Shown: piece by piece, positions 45,830 through 57,544 of the stretch
How the letters are laid out: each line of letters opens with the position of its first letter
Numbering within the stretch: position 1 is the stretch's first letter
The notes under the pieces: model-generated
What the model saw: the letters and a program-made list of their open reading frames with translations, nothing else
Told to the model about the DNA's origin: nothing
Database searches by the model: none
Position numbers and translations under genes: made by a program
Source: Chrysopilus asiliformis
Lineage: Eukaryota; Arthropoda; Insecta; Diptera; Rhagionidae
Length of the DNA stretch: 64,000 nucleotides
Assembly: GCA_964034945.1 (NCBI GenBank)
Contig: OZ035960.1
Span: 105,288,433 to 105,352,432 of the forward strand
Reading direction: 5' to 3'

Positions 45830-46120
45830 CCCGTTCGGTACATGTTTTTTCCTATGGGGGTTAAAAATACTCTATATACAAATTAATGATGTTTAAGCTA
45901 TTAGTGTTCATTTTAAACAAAAAAAAAATTTGAAAAAAAAAATTAAAAATTTTAATTTTTTTCAAATAACGTCCACTGCTTTTTACTCAAAAAATAAAAA
46001 TTGGGTCCCAAATGCACTTAATGGTGCACTGAATGAGAATAGAGTGTTGAAAATAAATAAGTAATAAGTAAATTCAGATTTTTAACTGCGTTGCCATATG
46101 GCATCAAAATACCGAACGGG
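45830..46120. mobile_element. TTAA-flanked MITE (291 bp)
   Basis: TIR CCCGTTCGGTA at each end with TTAA at 45826-45829 and 46121-46124, the piggyBac-type arrangement. The interior is an A/T-rich inverted run (about 45925-45965). Confidence 0.82.
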
Positions 46121-46129
46121 TTAATTTAG

Positions 46130-46795
46130 TTTCCGATGGCTGGTGCTGATTTCGGCTACTAATCTGATCGTTTTTTGGTAAAATTAGCAACGGTTAAAAT
46201 TCGAAATAAAGTTGTAAAATATAAATTGATCTTTGCGAAAATTGCCGCTATTCCAGGTAAAGTAGTTATGTTTTTGATATTTATACCTACATAAATATGT
46301 ATGTAAAAACAACATAAGAAGGCAGCTGTTATGGCAATTAAATGTCAAAGTTGATCGACTATTTTTGGACGTTTGGTTTTCAACGATCACATGACTGTCG
46401 TCTCCTACTCTTTGCATTGAATGCGGGGTAATGTTCTGCCTAATTTGGTAGTTCGTATAATGAATTTGTGGGCGTTTCGTATTAAATGCATGGACACATG
46501 CGTTAGGACTTATAATTCTGCATAAATGCGCAGAAAACTCTGATAAAGCGTGACTAATCGGACACCGGCATATCATTCATAAAAACATATGCGCTTTTTG
46601 TTATTTGCAATTTAGGATTTTATGTGTGAAATTAACTATTTTCTTTTGATTCGCTGTTTTCAGGTTAAAATACCGATTTGGATTGATTTGAGTGACGGCA
46701 TGGATGGGGTTTTATTTAAAGAATTTACAAAAAAAAATAGTTTTTTTAGGGATTAAATAATGAATATTAAATTAAATAATAAATTCCATGTGAAT
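46130..46795. other. Non-coding stretch
   Basis: A 130-codon minus frame (46184-46576) has no family resemblance and no coding-like composition; not called. Confidence 0.35.
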
Positions 46796-46798
46796 AAC

Positions 46799-46868
46799 AG
46801 TTTTAATCTTCTAAAATTCTAAAATTGTGGATTATAGCCACAATTTTTGGAATTTTAGAAGATTAAAA
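46799..46868. repeat. 70-bp palindrome
   Basis: GTTTTAATCTTCTAAAATTC faces its complement across a short loop. The left arm and its flank GAATAACAGTTTTAA recur at about 49828. Confidence 0.8.
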
Positions 46869-47102
46869 CAGAAATGGAATTAAATTTCCAACTAAATTTG
46901 TTTAAAACAACAGTTGACGTTTTAATTATTTTGTGTTGGGCCGCGGGGTTTCATATTCGCTTGATTTTTTTCTTTTATATATGGGGTCTCGGAATGGCCA
47001 GAACAGCCCCGGTTTTAGGCATATTGTCTCGGCGTTCCGCCTAAAAACTAAACTTTTGTCCCGGAATTAGGCTATCTAATGTTCTAATTCCTTAATCACT
47101 AA

Positions 47103-47769
47103 CAGCCTTATTAATAAACGTTAGTTAATTTTTATCAATGGTTTACGCAGTGGATAACTCGAAATTCTTATTAATAAAAAAATTTAAGAGTTAACTGACG
47201 TTAGTTAACTTTGTGTTAGCTAACATACCGATTTCCTCGAGTTAAGGAGTTGATAACTCTTGACGGCGCATAACTCTTGCAAAAAAGACTGGAAGAAGCA
47301 ATGATCCATTAAAAAAATGCAATTTATGTTGTTTTATTATATTACCTTATCACTTGAACACCAATTTTCTGATCGCTTTCCTTCAATTTTTAAATTTTCC
47401 ACTTTTAATTACTTTGCAGTGAATCACAATTAAAATAAAAACATTAATTTCACTCCTATTTTAATATTGTCTCCAAGGAAACGGATTTAAAAAACCAAAA
47501 TATGACTTATTTTAATATCGTCTCCAAGGAAACGGATTTAAAAAACCAAAATTTGACTTAAATGTAAAAGATTTTCGTATTTTTTGGTACAATTCGGCAC
47601 AAGGGTTGCCGTATTCCAGCGAAATTTTTAAATAAAATACGAGTTAGCTATTATATGGAGGAAATTTTTTTATTAATAAGAATAGTTATCTAATGGATAA
47701 GTTTGCTATCTCGGAGTTAGTTAGCACATGAGTTATCTCCGTGTTAGGGATTTTTTATTAATAAGGCTG
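47103..47769. mobile_element. TAA-flanked MITE (667 bp)
   Basis: TIR CAGCCTTATTAATAA at both ends with TAA at 47100-47102 and 47770-47772. Repeated GAGTTA / TAACTC words occur across both halves. A 51-bp tandem duplication lies at 47459-47560 (TTTTAATATTGTCTCCAAGG and so on). PIF/Harbinger-like. Confidence 0.8.
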
Positions 47770-47884
47770 TAAAAGAATTGGCCTCTGAACTCAAAAATTT
47801 TCGCCTGCGGCGCAATGGGCTCAAAAATTACTGCTTCTAATACATTTTTCTTAAAAGAAAAAGAATTTTATTGAATAGTTTTCA

Positions 47885-47985
47885 ATAGTGGGTTGTTTGT
47901 TTCTAAAAGTTTTGCCTACAGCGCAATTTTTGTTATATTTTGAAAATATAATATTTCAATTTCCGCATGTTCGACCGTCTGTCTC

Positions 47986-48059
<74 letters not shown>

Positions 48060-48480
48060 GGTCATTCATCCGTCCGTCTGTCTATCCGTGAACACCTTAA
48101 CTTTCGAAAAGATTTGATATTTTTTATAGTTACGTTTCCTGATCGGGTAAAATTGGACCATTCCTCCCGCATAGAAATATTTTTTTGCAATTTTCTCGAA
48201 AACGTTGAGTCATATTGAAAAATTTATGAAGGTAAAATGTGTTTAGAATAATCTACATAATCTACCCATACATTAAGTCCAATCGGACCACTGATTCCCC
48301 CCTCCCCCATACAAATGGAATAATTTTTTTCAATAAAAAATATGATTTTACATAACCGTTCCATACATGAAAATCCAGTCGGACCAATCCTTCCTCCCTC
48401 TCTTATACAAATGGATTTCTCTCATAAATTTTTTTTGTGCCCTCATATAGAGTATTTGACGATCTTATGTTCTTTATGAA
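47885..48480 (+). repeat. Family A repeat with long (CTGT)n tract
   Basis: A (CTGT)n run at about 47975-48055, then CCGTGAACACCTTAACTTTC, TTTTCTCGAAAACG, CATACATTAAGTCCAATCGG and CATAACCGTTCCATACATGA. The frames through the tract translate as repeated SVCL and are not genes. Confidence 0.75.
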
Positions 48481-48489
48481 AATTTAATT

Positions 48490-50470
48490 TATTTTATGAA
48501 TTACCTTCTTCTGCTATAGTAGAACATTTTATTAGAAAGATACAAGCTATAGATACGATCATATCTAGTTTCGTTTACGTTTGTTGTTCTTAACATATAT
48601 TTTTTAGTCTCCCCAAAGCCATTAAATATTTAAAAAAAATAAAATGTTTTGCATGCTTAAAGAAAACAAAAGTAATTCTTAAAATTACAATATAGCCTAA
48701 AATGTGTAATTTTTACTGAATACCTCACAAGTTGAAATGTTGTTATTTTCCGTCATAAATTCAGACATAAATCTCCTCAATGGTCGTCTTTAATGTGATA
48801 ATTCTGTACGATCTGATGACGAAAGGTATTTTAATTGGCTATCAAAATTAGATGCAGAACTTAAGTGTCATGTTGACATTTTAATTTTTCTTTTGTATTG
48901 TTTTAAACGCTTTTGTTCAGCAAAATATTATATTTAACTTCACGTGTTTTTTTCTACAAAGTAATTTTTTTGATTACATCACTTTTAATCGAGTTTGCCA
49001 TATTATTACAATTGAATTTTAAAGATTAAATTATTTAAATTAATTTATTTATAATTGAAGATGCTCCTGCATTTCTGATTTCCTGCATTGCTGCATACAT
49101 AATTTGAATTAGAATTTTCCATTTAATCGGTACTTGGCGCTAATCTTTTTAAAATTAAAATTCATAAAATGTTGTTCACAACTTTGTATAAATACTTGAT
49201 TGTAATTTTAATAAACGTTTACTTGGTTTGTGATTGGGTAAATCTCAATGATTGTCGATCATTTAATCATTTTCTTGGTGAATCTCTAATCACACGTTGA
49301 ACACCGCTAATTTTTCTACACACATGTGCCACGACCGATCTTCAGTTGAAACTTTTTAAATATCAGGTTTTGTTTTTATAGTTTTTTGTAACTAATAATT
49401 TTTCAATTTACACTTCTAGCCCCTCATAGTGTAAATCCAGTTTAAGGCTGTGCGTTATTTCATGATTATTCCTATGTGTGGCGTGTGGTCTTTAATTAAT
49501 TTCAGATAAGATTAAAAATGAAAAAGTGACATTGATTGAAGAAATATGGTGAAAAATCTGTCGGTTTTCTGATGGACACCTAGGAAATAATTGAAAGATC
49601 AACGAAATTATTTGTAGAAAGTCTGTTAGCAATATTTTTTTAAAGTTTTGGATGGTGATGGATTGAGACAAAAGTTTGAACTCCTTTTCTTTTTGCGTCG
49701 GCGATGAAAGCGTTTCTAATTATTGTTTAACACCTTTTTGTGAAGTTACTAAAATAACTTTGAATGGAAGATTTTTTTTTAAATAGAATTGTGTATGAAG
49801 TAAACATATAGTTTAATATTTTGTTATGAATAACAGTTTTAACCTTCTAAACTTCTAAAATAGTTCCGAAATTAAAAGATTCTTCTTCCATTTCTCTTGT
49901 TTTGAACAACACTTTTGAGACAATTGTGTAAAACACTTAGTTATTATAGATGTTTTAAACAATGTTTTATTGTTTGGACGTCAGTTTGTTCACCTCCATC
50001 GTAAAAGATTTAATTATCTTCGGTGATTTATTAACGTTCAGTTTAGTTTGAAATAATGAAAAATGAGTACCAATACATACTTTTGCTGCGGAATAATAAG
50101 AAAAACTAGAGAAATAAACAATTTTAGTGAAGTCTTTTTATCTGTTCATAGGAGTGGTACATGTAAGCTTATTTGATTTTAAAATTGAGGGTGGACATTT
50201 TTACTTAACAGTTATTATTCTGTATGAAACTCCTACAGGTCCGAAATTTACTTTTCAATCGGTATCAAAAAATCTATGCACAATTAAAACAATTTTTTTT
50301 ATATAATGAAGCTCTACTAACTTGTGTGTAACTTTGAATATAAGATTTTTTTAAAAGCTTGATCCACCTAACGGATACCTTTCTTACACAATCAAACCTC
50401 ATATGATGAATATAAGTTGGAAAAATGTTGAAAGTTTTTACACAAAAAACTTTTGAAAACTCGAGAACTA
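48490..50470. other. Non-coding AT-rich stretch
   Basis: No supported gene. A half copy of the 46799 palindrome flank lies near 49825-49862. Confidence 0.4.
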
Positions 50471-50479
50471 ATAGAAGTA

Positions 50480-50800
50480 GAAAGTTGATATTTGGCATAG
50501 AACAAGATTTTATCAAAAGATAAATCTCTTCCGAAAATAGCAAAAATTGAACCCCCCCCTTCTGCCCCCTCTCCCATACAAATGTACAAGATTTTTGCAA
50601 TTTTCTCGAAAACGGCTCATTCTTTCAAAAAATTTGTTAAGACAAAAAGTATTTAGAATATGATTTTACATAACTTTGCCATACATCAAAATTCAATCTG
50701 ACCACTCCTTACTCGCTCTCGCATACAAATGGAAAAGATTTTTGCGATTATCTCGAAAACGGTTTTCTATTCCAAAATCGCATTCCATAGGGTATGGGAC
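50480..50800 (+). repeat. Family A fragment
   Basis: Two successive CATACAAATGnACAAGATTT/CTCGAAAACGG units and CATACATCAAAATTCAATCT match the later part of family A. Confidence 0.6.
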
Positions 50801-50924
50801 GATAGCAGCTTTCAAATGCAAAAAATTACGTCAAAATCGGATAAGGTTTCTGGTAGAATTCATTTTGCCTCGGGGACGTGCGGGGCTCCGTTATGATTTC
50901 GGTTTTTGAAGTGATTTTGATACC

Positions 50925-51060
50925 TTTCTTACAAATATCTGTGGCAGGAACGCAAAACATCTTAAGTCGATTTTCAGACGAAGCCACAGCAGATCAATTT
51001 GGTTTCGCCTGAAAATCGACGTAAGATGTTTTGGCTTTTTCCCAAAAATATGTAAGAAAT
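50925..51060. mobile_element. Foldback element (~135 bp)
   Basis: TTTCTTACAAATATCTGTGG and CATCTTAAGTCGATTTTCAG pair with their complements at 51000-51058. A half copy (AATATCTGTGGGGAAAAGGC, CTTAAGTCGATTTTAG) is at 51793-51835. Confidence 0.78.
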
Positions 51061-51064
51061 GTAA

Positions 51065-53035
51065 AATCAAATCCTTGTTCTGATAGTCCCCACAATTATT
51101 TCGCGGTACAAAATCTCGGCTTGCACCTTGGACCAGTCTTTAGTGTACCTTAGAATGACACTTAACAGTATTTTATTTTCTCTTCCTTTAAATCAGGCAT
51201 CATCAGCTAGTGGCTCGGCTGGCTCATCCCACAGATTGGCTTTAACAGCGTAGCCACTATAATCGACCTTTTATTGTGTGGTATAATGCTTGTATGTGCG
51301 GCTTCGGATCGCAGGAATAAAACGAATCGTGCTTTCAGTTGGAATCGATGCATTATTAGCATGACGCATTTCATTTTAAATCAGTTCGTGTCAAGACATT
51401 GCCGTGGAGGGTTGTGTTTCATTGAACTGTATTTTTATTTGTAGTGGTTATAAATTTTGATTGTAAAGGTAGCGACAGTTACTTTGATGGCCCCTGCTTT
51501 AAATATTCTCCTGAGGTGGTGGCTTTGAAGCGGGTGAATGTTTTTTGGAGAAAAAATTATATTTCCAGATTTTGCATGTAGTTAAGAAAAATATTTGAGG
51601 GTTCCGGACTGTTCCGTAACGAATGTTTTTTAAGGTAAAAGATTTTGTTTTCTTATTCTTATAAAATGAATAAATAAGAAAAACTACATTTTCCGAGTAG
51701 AGATCATTTAAAAATTCTCTTAAATGAAAACAGAATTAAAAATTTTTGAAAAACTCCCCGACTAAAAAAGTCCTTTAAAAAGGATAAAATAATATCTGTG
51801 GGGAAAAGGCAAAACAGCTTAAGTCGATTTTAGAGAAACGTAGTGCAGAAACGTAGATTTTGTTTTTTTCGTATAGGTATTTAAGTTTAACTGCAAAAGT
51901 GATATGAAAACCCAAATTATTACATTTTGATCTGAAGTAATATAATTTTAGTGTCTTTCATGCTAGTATTTTGCAAAATTCTTTTGTTTCTGTTTGCTAA
52001 AATTCCAAAAATCTAAAGCTAATTAATCGAAAAGCATTTCGGTGATTTATCTAATCCTATGTTCGTTCATTGTGTTTCTGCAACTCACAGAAATTGCAAA
52101 AATTTCTTCAATACTTTTCAAAAAAAACTGAGAGTACAGTAGATGTGTTGCCATCTATCTCATTTGCATAACATAAAATGTGCCAAATTCGGACAAAATC
52201 CAACAAATGAAATTTTACCAAGGAAAAAAAACTCAATTTAATTGAATTAATCACGAAAGAGGGTTTTTTTCTTGGTTATGTTTTTCTGTGATTTTGAGAA
52301 ATTAAAGACAAATCATTTGGTCGGATTATGACTTGACGAATTAATCATTACCCCAGTTCAGCTTACTATAATATTTTGGTTTTGATTTAAATCACACCTT
52401 AATTTGGTGAATTGACCGAATGATTGTTACAAAATATGTAGTTTTTAAAAAAAAAATATATTTTTGTTTATACGATTGCTGTTGATGTTGATGACAATGG
52501 ACACCTTTCAACACTCTCTATATTTCCCATAATGGTAATAATTTAAGAGATATCGTTCCGAAAGACTTTTGTCATTTTCGCTATATTATTTATTGTTGAT
52601 TAATAAGAAAAGAATTCGAAATTCGAAAATTCGAAGACAATCAAATCGTATATACATATATCGTATCGAATGCATAAATTATGATCAATTTCTTTGGTGT
52701 GTGCCTTTGGATGGACGACGGTGACGATGATGGTCTGATATGCAATTCTTTAACCCTGCTAGGCGGTGACCTTCGGTTATGTTGAACGAGCCGCTGGCAG
52801 AAAGTGGAACAACTCATAAAGTTTTCTCGTTTCTTTCTTCATTTTTTTTTATTGAAACATGAAAAATCGTCAAAAATTCCGAAAAACAACAACCGAAACT
52901 GAAACCAAAGCGGATGAGAGACGTTTTTTCACCTCAATTTCATTCAATGCACTTAAGTCTTTGAATTTCAGAGTTTTCTGTGTTTTATCATCTTATAGTA
53001 TTTTTCGTTTGTGCCAAAATTGGCTACATGCCAAA
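51065..53035. other. Non-coding stretch
   Basis: No supported gene. A plus frame starting at 52859 (MKNRQKFRKTTTETETKADE) is hydrophilic and could be an exon, but nothing links to it. Confidence 0.35.
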
Positions 53036-53039
53036 GTGA

Positions 53040-53340
53040 TAGTAACCTTTATTTCTTGTACTTCTTCTTCTTCTGGTCTTGGATTTCTTTAGGCTGGCGA
53101 TGGTGTTGATAGTAGCGCCGGGTCATAAGTCTCTCAATACGGTTATCATATTTTTTTTGCGTTTTTTTGATTTTGTTTCGTAAATTACGTAATTAAGTTG
53201 ACAGTGGACGGTCAATATTTATGTAACCTTTCGGTTAAGTCCGGTGAGTGCGCTGATTTTATTACCTGGGGCGGCTGCGGTCGGTTGAGTCGTTTATCAC
53301 CGGTCATTTGTGTCATCGAGGAGGTGCCCACGCATCATTT
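53040..53340 (-). other. Two GC-richer exon-like patches, minus strand
   Basis: 53316-53266 starts at ATG, reads 17 codons (MTQMTGDKRLNRPQPPQ) and ends at CAG|GTAATA. Downstream, 53192-53049 is open and basic (LMTRRYYQHHRQPKEIQ, then a Lys-rich end) with TAA at 53049. Joining them needs a poor acceptor, so this remains a hint of a small gene rather than a call. Confidence 0.25.
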
Positions 53341-53929
53341 TTTTTTGAGGTATTTTTTGAGGTCTGAAGTGGGATTTTTTTTGCAACACTTCAAATTCAC
53401 TTAAATTAATCCCGATTGATTCATTTTCTTGTGGTCGTGGGTATTTCTGTGATGTTAAAATGACGTGGAATTCTAAAATCATCTGAACATAAGAATATTT
53501 CGGAGTCCGTTTTTGGAAATTTTTTTTAGTGAAGTGAAAATTTGGAGGTTTTGAGTAAATTCCAAAAATTGTAGTAGGCGAAAACCTTTTAACTTGAACA
53601 AACAAATTAATAATCGACTTTTTTACTTCTCAAGTAGTTGTTAAAACATAAAGATAATCATTTTTCTGGAATTGAATTTCTAAAGAATTGTGCTATTTCA
53701 GGAGCGATTATGGAAAACAAACAAGATTTACTGGAAGATCGATATGTTTTTTTTTTACAATTTGTTAGTCATTTGCAAATCGTTTTTAGATTATTACAAT
53801 ACTCTTTGAAGCTATATGATTTTTTTTGAGGAATTTCACCTAACTTTTTCTCTCTGTGTTAAAATACAAACGTCCTTGCTGAAATTGATCACAATTGACT
53901 AATTATTAAAAAAAAAATCCTGAAATTTT

Positions 53930-54286
53930 TCAAGTTTTTCTCTTATAAAGAAAAGAGTTGGCCGACTTTGCTATATTTGTTAACAGCACCCCATAAAATA
54001 TTTGATAGTCCCATAAAATCTTTGAAAGTGATTCAGAGAGCATTGAAGGCACACCTGGACCGTTAAAACCAATTTTTACAACGGTTAGACTCATTTTGCC
54101 AAAAAAAAAATTGACACGGGCTGTGGACAAGCTGTATTGCAACGGACAGTTGGTCTGAGGCCTTAATGAGGTGGACTTGTGGCCATCAAACAAGAAAAGT
54201 GTCATCCATGTCATCATTTTCACCAGTGCGAAAAGAACGCAAAATGTCAAAAGAGCAAAACTATAAGACTCGTTTTTTTCTGCCAT
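53930..54286 (-). CDS. Hypothetical 118-codon frame
   Basis: Starts at a true ATG (54286-54284) and ends TGA. One strong hydrophobic segment (SFALLTFCVLFALVKMMTWM) is followed by a mixed region with SLSKILWDYQIFYGVLLTN. Codon use is plausible, but no family is recognised and no promoter or splice evidence helps. It may be chance. Confidence 0.25.
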   Translation of the reverse strand: MAEKNESYSFALLTFCVLFALVKMMTWMTLFLFDGHKSTSLRPQTNCPLQYSLSTARVNFFFGKMSLTVVKIGFNGPGVPSMLSESLSKILWDYQIFYGVLLTNIAKSANSFLYKRKT

Positions 54287-54450
54287 AGAGGTTTACATAC
54301 TTAATTGGAAATGCTGCTGTGGCAATCGATGGAATCACATCTAAAAACAGATATAAAAAAAATATTTGTCTTTTTTAATTTATAAAAAAATTACCACACT
54401 TCTAGACTCTGATAAATGTGGAGAAGCCTTCAGAAATTCACCTTTTTTAG

Positions 54451-54750
54451 GCATCAACCTTACCACATTTCGTTGTCAAAGATTGGGATCAATCGGACTC
54501 ACTGACAAAGGTGTCAGATGAATTTAGAACATCGTTGCCTCACAGTCGGATACCGGCATTAATTGTCGGCGATTTGTCACAGAATGATAAGCCTCGGCTT
54601 CCCATGTTCAACGTCGAAGCTCATTTACCTCCTAGACTTTATCACAAATTGTTGCTCAGCATGAAAAACATTCGAAAAAAACAGCTAATAGAAAAAAGGT
54701 CCGAAAATGCGAAAAAGTTCATCATAATAAAATCGGGGAGGCCTATGTGA
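54451..54750 (+). CDS. Terminal coding exon of an unknown gene
   Basis: A pyrimidine-rich 3' splice site, TTCACCTTTTTTAG, at 54437-54450 is followed by 99 open codons and TGA (54748-54750), with AATAAA at 54902-54907. The peptide begins ASTLPHFVVKDWDQSDSLTK, has SRIPALIVGDLSQNDKPRLP and HLPPRLYHKLLLSMKNIRKK, and ends in a basic tail KKFIIIKSGRPM. It is hydrophilic, with no membrane segment and no recognised domain. A candidate start exon around 53710 (MENKQDLLEDRY) lacks a good donor, so the upstream exons are unresolved. In-frame extension upstream of 54451 hits TAG in the splice site itself, which supports the exon start. Confidence 0.5.
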   Translation, partial: ASTLPHFVVKDWDQSDSLTKVSDEFRTSLPHSRIPALIVGDLSQNDKPRLPMFNVEAHLPPRLYHKLLLSMKNIRKKQLIEKRSENAKKFIIIKSGRPM

Positions 54751-54901
54751 AGGTTATCTTGTATGCATTTGGTCACGTTAGTCTCTGACTGGAAAATACA
54801 TTAAGTTCATTAATTTCTCGCTACCTAAAAATGCTTCAAAGATGTATTTAAATGCATATAAATATTTATAAGATGTGAAAACGCGTTTTATACTGAATAA
54901 C

Positions 54902-54907
54902 AATAAA
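54902..54907 (+). terminator. Candidate polyadenylation signal AATAAA
   Basis: About 150 bp after the stop of the 54451-54750 exon. Confidence 0.35.
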
Positions 54908-54909
54908 AA

Positions 54910-56550
54910 CATATTTTTATTGGAAAAAAAAATAATTTACCTGCCGGCGATTTTTGTCCTTCTCAGTCTCACATGTGATCGGTGACCATTATCTGGTTGA
55001 ATGATTAATGAAGTAGCCATCATATGTTTTTTGTGTTAAATCTGGTTTCAGTGACAAGTATTCGATATGTTTTTATTCTTGTACAATCAATGTTTCTATA
55101 CTATTCCCCGTTTACTAATATTATGTCTCCAGATGAATATTAAATTCTTACTAAATAACATGTGTTCAGACACTCCTTTAAAGTAAGTTTAAGAATACTG
55201 TTAGGGATGTGGCACACTGACTTACAGAGAGAAACAGACAAGAACATTTAAGTCACAAACGAGCAAAGAATAGTGTATTCTTGGACAAAAACTGACGCCG
55301 TTATAAGTGCTAAAATAACTGTAAAAACCAAATTCTCTAGCGGGTGAATAGCGCGATTTTTACGAAAAAAAGATTCCGGCTGGCCAATAAGAAAAGTGAA
55401 AAGTGCTTTACAAGAAATGTACTTTAGCGGCGTTTGCCCATATTTCTTGACCATATTTTCCATCTTAGAAACATAATGGGGTATAAAATTGGGCTTAGAT
55501 TGAAAATTATTGTACACAAAAAAAAATTTCTCTGGTCCAGATGAAAAATAGTTTTAGAGATGAAACAGGTTTTAGTCCCACGGCTTCAAAATATAATTTT
55601 TGACGTGAACATAAATATTTGAAAAGGTGGAGGGGGCGGGGGGTTTCCTCAGCTTGGTAAAGTATTGGCGTAAGGAGTCACACTTCAATTCAATAGCTAC
55701 TCCTTAAAAATTATTCAAAACTTGAAGACCTTTTTTGACAACCGATCTTTAGTGGCTTTAAGGGCCCAATCGCTTCCCCAATTTTGCTAGTGTGTTACCA
55801 AACCCTTCCTAGTTACGCTGCTGCTTTTTGAGTATTCCAAAAATTTGCTAGCGCATGCCAGTTTTAGCGACAAGTAAAACGCATCTCGGTGTGCCATTCC
55901 CCTTACAAAAAAATCTCGTTTCTTGATTTCTTAAATTCAAAATTTAAACATAATATATGATAATCACTGGAGATGCTACTCAAATTAATTTTTGAACAGT
56001 ATTCAAGCCGTTTGTAAACAGATTTTTTTACAGCTTAAGATTCTACAAGTAATTTCAATCTCGATGAATGAAGTTGTAGTTTAATAAAAACACGCTCTCC
56101 GCTAAAGTTCACCTTTCTAATAAATTTTAGCAAAAGTAATTTTTTGTCTATAATATTTTATGTGATTTTTTTTGTTGTTTCTTCGTTGAAAGATTTTTTT
56201 TTGTTATTTTCACTTGAAATTGACAAATACTCCGATGAAAAGCAAATTAATTTTTAATATGCGTCGAAAAAACAGATAATATCTTTTTAATATTATGAAC
56301 TAAGGTTCTTAATATACAATAAAGAAAAAATCTTTGAATGGTTTTCTCGAATTAAAATAACAATAAGTCACATTTTAATCGATTGGTAATTTGCATTTAT
56401 GACAAATTTTTCTATTAATTAAAATAAACTAAAGAATTTTTGTATATTTCAAATGGTGTGGAAATAAAAAATACGCAACAAATTTTTATTATGTGTCAAG
56501 AAATTCAATTTATTGGAAATTTACTGGAATTGAGTAGATTTTTGATATTT
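54910..56550. other. Non-coding stretch
   Basis: No supported gene. A G-rich run (GGTGGAGGGGGCGGGGGG) lies at 55626-55643. Confidence 0.4.
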
Positions 56551-56552
56551 TT

Positions 56553-56785
56553 TTACAGTTCTGGAATCATTGCGCAAAGACCTTCTTCAAAAGATTTAAC
56601 ACGCTCTTCAAATAATCTCCGATTTTTCATTTTTTTTGTTCTTTTTTCCTTGGCTTTAGTTTTGTGGTCGTTTTCAAGATCCTTAGCGACGTCATGATTG
56701 CTTACATGCCGCTTTTGGTCAATTTTTTCACGGATTTCATCGGCCTTTTCGATGATAGAATGACCAGGCGATTTGTATCTTAGTG
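56553..56785 (-). pseudogene. Possible mariner transposase HTH fragment
   Basis: The minus frame contains EKADEIREKIDQKRHVSNHD followed by VAKDLENDHKT, which resembles the helix-turn-helix region before the WVPHEL motif of mariner transposases (I recall ..VAK.L.IDHKTV.). After HKT the sequence turns Lys-rich and the expected continuation is absent, so it is a fragment at best. The assignment is from memory. Confidence 0.35.
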
Positions 56786-56788
56786 CTA

Positions 56789-57492
56789 ACGCACACGCTT
56801 CATCTCGTCGCGGCAACTTTTGGTCCTCAAAATGCCTTTCCGACGTACACGCTTCTTCACTTTTTAGTAGGAAAAACTTGTTTACAACAAGCGATCGCTC
56901 ATGTGTGTGTGGCAGAAACTGCCAACAATAGCGAGGGCGTACACGGAGCAACTTTCGGTCATCAGCATGCCGCAACTTCACCAAATTATTGGAAAGAAAC
57001 GAGTGCGGCAAGAGGGGAAAAGTCGCCACTCGAAAAGTGTTATTCTCGTCTTCTTTTACGCACACAAACGAAGTCGCTCGTGTAGCACGTCAGCATGCAT
57101 GTGTGCGTAATTTCAAAGGCATTTTGAGGACCAAATTTGCCGCGACGAGAAGAAGCGTGTGCGTTCGCACATAGAAGAATAAGGACTGGTTTTTTTTGTT
57201 AATTACCTACCTACCTGAAATATAAAACTACCTGCAATTGGGATTTCATTATTTGCATTCAATTTTTGTTTATTTGGGATATGTTTACGAGTCGGTGGCT
57301 AAGTGCCGACTGACTCAATGAAATTACGCACACATGCATGCTGACCTGCTACACTTCGTTTGTGTGCGTAAAAGATGAAGTGAAGAACACTTTTCGAGTG
57401 GCGACGTTTCCCTTCTTGCCGCACTCGTTTCCTTCCTACAATTTGGTGAAGTTGCGGCATGCTGATGACCGAAAGTTGCTCCGTGTACGCCC
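56789..57492. repeat. Interleaved inverted duplications (X-Y-X'-Y'), GC-rich
   Basis: X (56789-56840) is inverted at X' (57115-57164); Y (56935-57114) is inverted at Y' (57319-57492). So X pairs across Y, and Y pairs across X'. Anchors: GCGTACACGGAGCAACTTTC in Y and its complement in Y'; CTCGTCGCGGCAA in X. The region is near 50 percent G+C in a roughly one-third G+C neighbourhood. Confidence 0.88.
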
Positions 57493-57544
57493 ACGCTTAA
57501 ACATCAAAATTTCCCGCTCGAAAGCTACTGAATCATCACTGGAA

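Noticed and set aside
46184..46576. 130-codon minus frame
   Set aside because: No start context, splice partner or recognisable domain; composition like flanking non-coding DNA.
47888..48218. Overlapping plus frames rich in SVCL repeats
   Set aside because: Translation of the (CTGT)n tract of a family A repeat.
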